From assembly GCF_905475395.1 (NCBI RefSeq), contig NC_058339.1, forward strand, positions 22,576,001 to 22,640,000: 64,000 nucleotides of DNA, in the 5' to 3' direction. The DNA is from Chrysoperla carnea (Eukaryota > Arthropoda > Insecta > Neuroptera > Chrysopidae). The notes beneath the pieces were generated by a model. That model had not been told where the DNA came from. It worked only from the letters and a program-made list of their open reading frames with translations, and searched no databases. This document shows positions 59,755 through 64,000 of the stretch, in pieces (position 1 is the first letter of the stretch; the number at the start of each line of letters is the position of its first letter). Position numbers and translations under genes: made by a program.

Positions 59755-61625
59755 GTCTATATGTACAAATTCATGTATAAATTGTTTATATTCATATGCA
59801 TGGACGAATTTTATGGAAAGGATGTCTGTCTATATGATACGCTGTTGTATGGTATCTGCAAGAAGCAAAATAAACAAACATTTATGTTTAACTGCAAATA
59901 AAATAACTAGCTACATGCTAAAGTTGCTTGTAATTCTTTTTTAACATTTATTGTAATTTGCATATTATTTCAAAACTCCCACGTGAAAAAGTCTAAATAA
60001 ATTCACATTCGTTTAGAAGCATGAAAATTCCAACCTTTAATATTTGCTTATCAAAAGTGTATGAATTAAATAGTCGGATTTTTATGTACAAATTTTTATA
60101 AAATTTTTAAAAAATTTACACAAATATGATTCAAATATTTTCAAAAGTGTTTCAAGTCACACTCACCTACAACTTTCTACCAATTTTCAGAACTAAACAA
60201 ATGTGACAAAAGCAACTAAATTTCCAAGCCATATTTCAAGTGACAAACGATGGCAATAGACATCTACATAACAAGACGCTGAGTGGGTCCCCATGAATAA
60301 CAAATACTCGACCGACTCGAAACGCTTCGACAGAAAATTACGAAATTATTTTTGTATCATATTGCCATTGAACGCACGACAGCGAACTCACGTACCTACA
60401 TATACAGATACACACATACTTATTCTTCAAAATGATGTTAATTCCTTGTCCTAAACATGAAACGTGAAGATGATTTCGAAAATCGAATCCATTACAATTA
60501 CTTCCTATACTGGGACTTCCTATATTCGCTTTAAGTTATGTATTTTTGACTTGAAACACAAATCAAAATTAATCGATTGACGTGGATGGGTTTCGACCTG
60601 ATGAGCATCCACTGTACCCACAAGAGTACACAGTATCGGTCAGCACCCCTCACTTTTTGTCTGTAAAGCCCCCCCCCCCCCCCCCCAAACGCAAGAAGGA
60701 AAATAGTTACAAAAAAAATATGTCGTAATCAGAAGTTTTTCAAGGCAATTTATCGAATAATATTATATCAAGTGTAAAACATAAGATAAAATATATCAAA
60801 CTGTATGATCTTTTATACTTTAGTGAAGCCATATCGTGTGGATTTTCGACAAACAAGAAATGCATCAAACGCAGCTCTAGTTTAATTGTAAAACCGATTA
60901 AAATAAACATTTAAAAACCATGTCGCATATGATTAATAATATATTATTAATATATTTATTTATAATTTAATTATTTATATATTTATTTATAATATATTAT
61001 TAACAAATATTAATATATTTATGTTTTAATTCAATTATTTTATTTTCTCAATCAATGTGGCGCCGTGAAATAAGCCTTTTTATATTGATTATTAACTATG
61101 TTATGATACAAAAAGAAAATAACCGATATCCGAAAGAGTAAACTTTTATTCGTTAGCATCCTGAATAAATTTTTAATAATGTTATCGAAAAGTTATAACA
61201 AAAATGTAGGTCACACAACAATTATGTGTTCGATTCGAAAAACGTAAAATATTTGTGTATATTTATTCAAGTTATATTGAATTTTACAATATTTATCCAA
61301 TCCGAAAATAAAGAAAGGAATAATTATGTAAATATTTTCGATGCACAGGTAATATTTAACTACTTCCAAGCAAATATGCAAACTTTGCATTTTTCTTTAT
61401 TACTCATTTCAACTTTATTAAACTCTCCTTCCGACACTTGCATAGAATTCCTCTTAGAAGTGCATAACTTTACACGAAAATAAACACAAAATGGATAAAT
61501 GGCTATTAATGTAAAATTGATGTTGACTTATTTTAATCGAAATATACAGTGACCCTTATATTCTATTTCTATTTGAAATAGAGCGCTAAAAATCACTTTT
61601 GTGGAAATCTAATGAAAATATAATA
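59755..61625. other. Gene-free stretch with poly(C) tract and AT-only patch
   Basis: A run of 18 C occurs at 60,669-60,686. An A/T-only region with nested inverted repeats (AATATATTATTAATATATTT) spans about 60,935-61,020. No gene is supported; frames at 59.7 and 61.2 kb have no domain. Confidence 0.45.
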
Positions 61626-61629
61626 TTAC

Positions 61630-62030
61630 TAGCAGGTACCCGCCTTCACTTATCCTTCCTTTTGTTCAAAATTTTATGGATTTTAATTTTTCGGTGGGGA
61701 TCTCTAATTTTTTTGAAAATGAAGTTTTGCCCATGATACACGCTGACATTGTAACTTTCTTTAGGTCCAATCGTAAAATTATTCCAAAACTAAAAAAAAA
61801 TTTTTTCTCCGAATTTCTCAATTTTTTCAAAGGGGTACCCCCTTTGGCAAAGCAAAAATTGGCTTAAAGATGGCAAAAATCGGTTGTATTTGTTGACTGG
61901 TCGAATATTTTCTGAGATACGGACTAAAATGGATACAAATATTGCTATATCTCAGAAACTCTGCATCCAATCATTATCATTATTAACCGAGTTTCATCAA
62001 ATTTCAAAACAAAATTTTTTTTCGTAGTGC
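61630..62030 (+). repeat. Family S repeat
   Basis: TACTAGCAGGTACCCGCCTT head, TTTTTCGGTGGGGATCTCTA, then TCAGAAACTCTGCATCCAAT and CGAGTTTCATCAAATTTCAA. The 63-codon frame inside is a by-product. Confidence 0.75.
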
Positions 62031-62034
62031 TTTA

Positions 62035-62930
62035 ACCGTGGATAGAAACATTCTAGAGAATATTTCCCTTTCTTTTATTTATAGGCCAGTTTTCTATAGA
62101 TATGATACAAATCAAATATTAAAGAAAATTCGAGAAATACAAATTAATTATTTTCGAAATTTACGATTTATATTCAACAGAATAATAGACAGGCTAGAAA
62201 ACTTTAATAAAACGTCAGAAAATTTTTCTTTCCTAATCTCAATTGATATTAAAATTGAAGAAAAGCTTAATGTTAAGTAGAATAAATAGAACAAACTATA
62301 AGAAGCATATAAATTACATTTTAATTATTGACACAACAAAAATATCGAATGAAGTGGTAATAAGCAGCACGAGCTAACGAAGGTTTTTTTTTTCTTTTCT
62401 GAAGACATAAAATTATATATAAATAATGATCCCTTTGCCCCTAACTAATTTCAAGTTAAAGAAATTATTCATCCTATTCAAACAAAATAATTCTGTGTAC
62501 ACAAATAAAACGCACTCACTACTCACTGCTTGCTACACGATGAGAAACGGAAACAAGTATGAAGCAAGTAAGCAATATATATAATATATATATACAAATA
62601 TTATGTTATTATGTAGGGTAAATTAGGAAATAACGATGAATTTGATAAGAACGGTCACGAATATTAAAATCATAATATCCTTTACATAAAATATATCTGC
62701 AAATATATCAAAATATAATTTGAATAAAATTATTAAATTATAAAATAATTCAGTTAATGTCAATCAGTCTTAAGCTGGGACGTAACAGATATTACTCTAC
62801 GTTTTTTTTTTTATAGAATATTAAACTAAGATATATAAAACGCGATGGTCAAAAACTTGCGATAGGATGAATGAGAGAGAAGACTGCCAGTGAGTTCTCC
62901 TGTGTCCTTGTCATAATCATATGTACATAT
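62035..62930. other. Gene-free stretch
   Basis: AT-rich, with an ATATATATAATATATATATAC patch near 62,575-62,596. An 80-codon frame at 62,038-62,280 is lysine- and asparagine-rich without a recognisable domain. Confidence 0.45.
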
Positions 62931-62934
62931 ATAC

Positions 62935-63312
62935 TTACAAGCAGATATCCGCCCGCTCTACTGGGCAATTTCTCCTTTTTAAAACTATCACTTATCCTCC
63001 CTTTTATTCACAATTTTGTGGATTTTTTTCTTTCAGTGGGGAACTCTTACTTTTTTAAAAAAGAAGTTTTACCCATGATACTCGCTGACATTACAACTTT
63101 CTATCTACCCCATCCTCCGAGTTTCATCAAATTCTAAAACAAAATTTTTTCGATTTTCTCGATTTTTTTCAAAGGATACCCCTTAAAAAAATTGCAAAAA
63201 AAATTTTTTTTATCTCCAATTTCGATAAAACTTAGTATATGAGGTAATTTTGACCCAGAAAGTACAAAAATCGGGTGCATTTGACTGACTTTTTCAAAAG
63301 TCTTTTTAGTGC
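62935..63312 (+). repeat. Family S repeat
   Basis: Begins TACAAGCAGATATCCGCCCG and passes through TTTCAGTGGGGAACTCTTAC, CTCGCTGACATTACAACTTT, CCATCCTCCGAGTTTCATCA and GAGGTAATTTTGACCCAGAA. Confidence 0.75.
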
Positions 63313-63314
63313 TC

Positions 63315-64000
63315 ATCTACAGTGGCAGAAAACCCACACGCAAATTTATATATATATAGTCCCAGTCCCTATAACCTACCGAAATTTTGTTCCATCGTGA
63401 ATGATCAGAGTAAGTGAATGGCCAGAACTGATTTTTGAATAATTTTGATGATGTGAATTGAATATACCCATCCACCAGACACAAAGAGAAAATTTGGACT
63501 GGTGAACTTGTATTCTTCTTAATCTAACTGCCCTTATTTACCTTAAAAGTAAATAAATTTGTTACAACAATTTTCAAGGAGTAGTATAATTTGTTATATA
63601 GATAAATAAGAGGCAGTACAGTCAAATGGACGGTATAAATATACTCCACAGCTTAAATTAATTCTTTTAGAAATACGAATGGATGTAATTTTGTTGATCA
63701 AGTTGGTTCATTGTAACCCTCAAGCACATAGGACTTTTCAAAGACTGTGAATAATATACATCGAATACTAATGATATTGAAAGGTCGAAATATTATGAAC
63801 CAAATATAAAAGCCTTTGTTTGCTTGTGATATAAGCATTAAATGTAGGGCATATAAGGACATCATAAGTTTTGTCTAATAGATCGTAAGAAATTGATGAT
63901 TGAATTTGCTCGTATTGTTCAGTTCTAATTCGTTGAATATTGTAAAGTTGAACTCGAATTAAGGGTATTTTTTAAGAAAAAACCACGCTTTTATTAGCAC
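63315..64000. other. Gene-free stretch to window end
   Basis: AT-rich, with no reading frame or repeat recognised. Confidence 0.45.

Noticed and set aside
60560..60690. SINE with B box on the minus strand (GGTCGAAACCC)
   Set aside because: A single B-box-like match next to a poly(C) tract, with no convincing A box, tail or second copy in the window.

Overview
The window looks like nuclear DNA from an arthropod, most likely an insect. It is very AT-rich and dominated by transposable elements of kinds common in insects. Genes have introns with GT..AG borders. There are no operons, ribosome binding sites or bacterial gene families. I could not identify the species, and I found no complete host gene. 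I treat the window as an intergenic or long-intron region loaded with mobile DNA.

Layout. 1-5.9 kb: non-coding DNA with one promoter-like patch (about 1,988), a decayed LINE tail (about 3.6-3.95 kb) and a dispersed repeat (about 4.8-5.3 kb). 5.9-6.95 kb: a foldback element with two 318-bp inverted arms. 7.16-11.27 kb, minus strand: a Ty3/gypsy-type LTR retrotransposon. It has one LTR, a gag broken by a frameshift, a -1 frameshift signal at the gag/pol border, and a pol cut off inside the integrase. It is flanked by a 4-bp CACA duplication and sits inside an older dispersed repeat.

11.756-22.256 kb is the centrepiece: a 10.5-kb DNA transposon bounded by 15-bp terminal inverted repeats (CTACCCATGTAGGAA). 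Just inside the ends are two unrelated-period tandem arrays (103 bp x 12.6 on the left, 48 bp x about 8 on the right), both packed with TGGGCC/TTGGCC motifs. Between them lie an intact 704-codon Tnp2-like (EnSpm/CACTA-type) transposase and a five-exon gene that I assembled from splice sites. That gene encodes a 352-residue DUF4806-type protein. The architecture resembles plant En/Spm (a transposase plus a second protein and repeated subterminal sites), so I infer that the DUF4806 protein may bind the arrays. Three later insertions are nested in this element: a 0.6-kb dispersed repeat between the genes, a 1.37-kb piggyBac derivative in intron 3, and a repeat that now supplies the stop codon of the second gene.

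22.3-64 kb: essentially a gene desert. It holds several dispersed repeat families (named here F, G, P, S and T), a 5'-truncated LINE with a 12-bp target duplication at 45.15-45.52 kb, two MITE-like elements with inverted ends (38.2-39.0 and 59.2-59.75 kb), microsatellites and a perfect hairpin at 33.55 kb. One protein-coding-looking exon (27,755-27,901) and one possible untranslated exon (48,163-48,241) are the only hints of host genes.
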